Shown here: positions 62,327-64,000 of the stretch, piece by piece
Layout: every line of letters begins with the position of its first letter
Numbering within the stretch: position 1 is the first letter of the stretch
Assembly (NCBI GenBank): GCA_951799405.1
Contig: OX637363.1
Location: forward strand, 2,232,001-2,296,000
Direction: 5' to 3'
DNA from: Agapetus fuscipes
Taxonomy: Eukaryota > Arthropoda > Insecta > Trichoptera > Glossosomatidae
Length of the DNA: 64,000 nt
Translations under genes and position numbers: made by a program
Notes under the pieces: generated by a model
Databases searched by the model: none
Told to the model about the DNA's origin: nothing
The model's input: the letters and a program-made list of their open reading frames with translations, nothing else

Positions 62327-62905
62327 CAGGGCTGGAAGTCTCATCAGCACTGTAATCTTTCATAACGAATATGGGTAATATTTGTATAAAGACTATAATC
62401 AGCTGTGCACTTGCGGCCATCTTGGATTGACATGTTTACATACAAATGCATCATTAGTTTGTCAAAGCGTAGACTGTAACTGTAACTCTGTCGCCATTCC
62501 GCTAGGGGTGGCCAGAGCCTCTGCAGAGTTGCCTCCATTTTTTCCTATCCTGACATACCTCTTTCAATTGCTTCATATCCATCACCTTTTTCATGCATTT
62601 TCTTCTTTTACGCTCACTTTGTATATCCCATTCTTTCACAATCTCCACAATCTGATCACTCCATACTTTTCTCGGCCGTCCCTTCCCTCTTTTTCCTTTC
62701 ACACTTTCTTTGTATACAGTAGACTCAACGATAGTCCTTTTAGTCCTCTGTTGAGCCCACCACGCTTTGACAAACTAATGATGCATTTGTATGAAGACTT
62801 GTCAATCCAAGATGGCCGCAAGTGAACAGCTGATTTGTCTTCATACAAATATTACTGATATTCGGTAGGTAAGAATTACTGTGGTGATGAGACTACCAGA
62901 CATGG
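62327..62905. mobile_element. Foldback MITE (CAGGGCTGGAAG ends), copy 2
   Basis: Long imperfect inverted arms of about 140 bp run inward from CAGGGCTGGAAGTCTCATCA, including a perfect 31-bp pair at 62439-62469 and 62763-62793. A LINE tail (62470-62762) fills the loop. Confidence 0.8.
62470..62762 (-). mobile_element. LINE 3' end with GRGRxRK.W tail inside the MITE loop
   Basis: The frame reads KGKRGKGRPRKVWSDQIVEI and KEWDIQSERKRRKCMKK, then CQDRKKWRQLCRG. It is closely related to 40150-40400 and 42343-42430. Confidence 0.65.
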
Positions 62906-63430
62906 AGATGGAAAAGTCACACTTACTTGAGCAACTGAAATTATAATGAAAATCAATGGGATTGCCTTTATGTACCTCCATTTATTATTACTGTGTGACC
63001 TCTTAAATAATTGCAATAATAATTACAATTTTTATTATTATACTTAACCGGCTAAGCCTTTTCTAACGGTATTAATATTTATTTGAAAACCCTGTGATAT
63101 AATTTTTATCAGTACTTAAACAATGATAGATTAAATTTTAAAATATGCATAAAAATCAGGACAGATATCTATCTACCTGATTTATTCATCAGGATTGCAA
63201 AGAAATCCAAACTGGCTTATTTCATAACAAGAAAATACTGTTGGTACAGCAAAGTTTCTCCAGTTTCACAACCACAATGTTTGACAGTCCTAACTCTATC
63301 CAGACACCTTTCTCTAACTGAGTGATAAATGAGTTCATCTTCAGTCGTCATGCAGAGAGGGTGTTTCCTGAAAAGATTAGCTACCTAACGAATATATATA
63401 CCGTACATAATAATTTATATGAGGATGATT
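62906..63430. other. Unassigned AT-rich sequence
   Basis: Nothing recognised. Confidence 0.4.
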
Positions 63431-63439
63431 TATTTTATT

Positions 63440-63770
63440 TTGTACATGACAAAATAGCGCCATTTTTGTGTGTGTCACACCTCAAGGGCCCTCCCAATCA
63501 TGGATGATATATTTTATAAAGGTGTCGTTTCAGTGCTCCCTTAAAAATGCCACCAGATTCCGAAACCCTCACTCCGGGTGGCAGTCTGTTCCACTCCACT
63601 GGTCCCGCAAACCGGAAAGCGCGATCCCCAAAATTAGTGCATATTTGACGGCGAGGCTGCATCAACCTGACAGCTCGACACCCCGCTGACCTAAGTGTCC
63701 GCCCCCTCACACTCACCTCAATAGGGGAAAACATGTCTGCCAGATATGATGGAGCCAAACCATTTAACTA
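63440..63770 (-). mobile_element. LINE 3' end (CR1/L2-like), family 1, copy 3
   Basis: The open frame 63498-63758 reads APSYLADMFSPIEVSVRG, GDRAFRFAGPVEWNRLPPGV and FKGALKRHLYKIYHP. It is nearly the same protein as at 39275-39624, with the hairpin 63456-63490. Confidence 0.85.
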
Positions 63771-64000
63771 AATGTTGAAAATAATGTATGTTCTCTTATA
63801 TCGGTTCGTCTAATATCCGATTAATAAATTTTTATCTGTGTAGTTATTATTGTTGAAAAATATAATCTGCAGGCATTTTGTTTGTGGCATTTTCAATTCA
63901 TGACATTTATTCACAATTTTTTATGGTATTTCTAAACCTATGTACCTTCCACTCACTGCCAAATTAATTATTTGTATCTTTCTATATTTTATGTATTTAT

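Overview
This window looks like a piece of an insect nuclear genome; hemipteran-type gene and transposon content is plausible, but the species cannot be named from sequence alone. The evidence is a split nuclear gene with GT-AG introns, intact and broken retrotransposons and DNA transposons of families common in insects (Ty3/gypsy, Ty1/copia, BEL/Pao, Penelope-like, R1, jockey and CR1/L2-like LINEs, hAT, P, PIF/Harbinger, pogo, piggyBac, MULE), a tRNA-derived SINE, and AT-rich intergenic DNA. No bacterial operons, CRISPR arrays or functional tRNA/rRNA genes were seen.

Layout. 1-13 kb: a complete, very young Ty3/gypsy element (501-7812, LTRs with no difference seen by eye, TSD GTAC) between old pogo fragments, then MULE and hAT remnants and a 5'-truncated Ty1/copia element (9418-12995). 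13-23 kb: a cluster of related, broken, unidentified coding repeats, a THAP exon, and a satellite-like array (16.77-19.45 kb) with about 400-bp monomers paired into an 806-bp higher-order unit. 23-34.4 kb: a graveyard of P, hAT, Harbinger, Penelope, R1, BEL and piggyBac pieces with demonstrable nesting, and three well-formed hammerhead ribozymes in Penelope terminal repeats. 34.8-37 kb: an LTR element that encodes only Gag. 37-45.8 kb: MITEs, SINEs, LINE tails and an R1 fragment.

Two host genes are recognised. SGT (small glutamine-rich TPR co-chaperone) is a single-exon gene on the minus strand (45914-46798). About 1.9 kb away and divergent from it, a ten-exon gene on the plus strand (48703-61315) encodes a 443-residue ACOT9-type mitochondrial acyl-CoA thioesterase. 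All ten exons join in frame at consensus splice sites. Its introns hold a hAT element with a perfect 8-bp TSD, tRNA-SINE copies, many copies of a SINE-like repeat ending in (TCTAA)n, and several LINE 3' ends.

The most interesting items are: (a) the Ty3/gypsy element with a SAP domain at the Gag N-terminus and a CCCH zinc finger at the extreme Pol C-terminus; (b) the Gag-only LTR element; (c) the higher-order satellite built from a dispersed SINE-like repeat; (d) three hammerhead ribozymes; (e) a two-stem hairpin shared by the 3' ends of several LINE families; and (f) the unidentified multi-copy coding repeat. No clearly new multi-gene system is visible.
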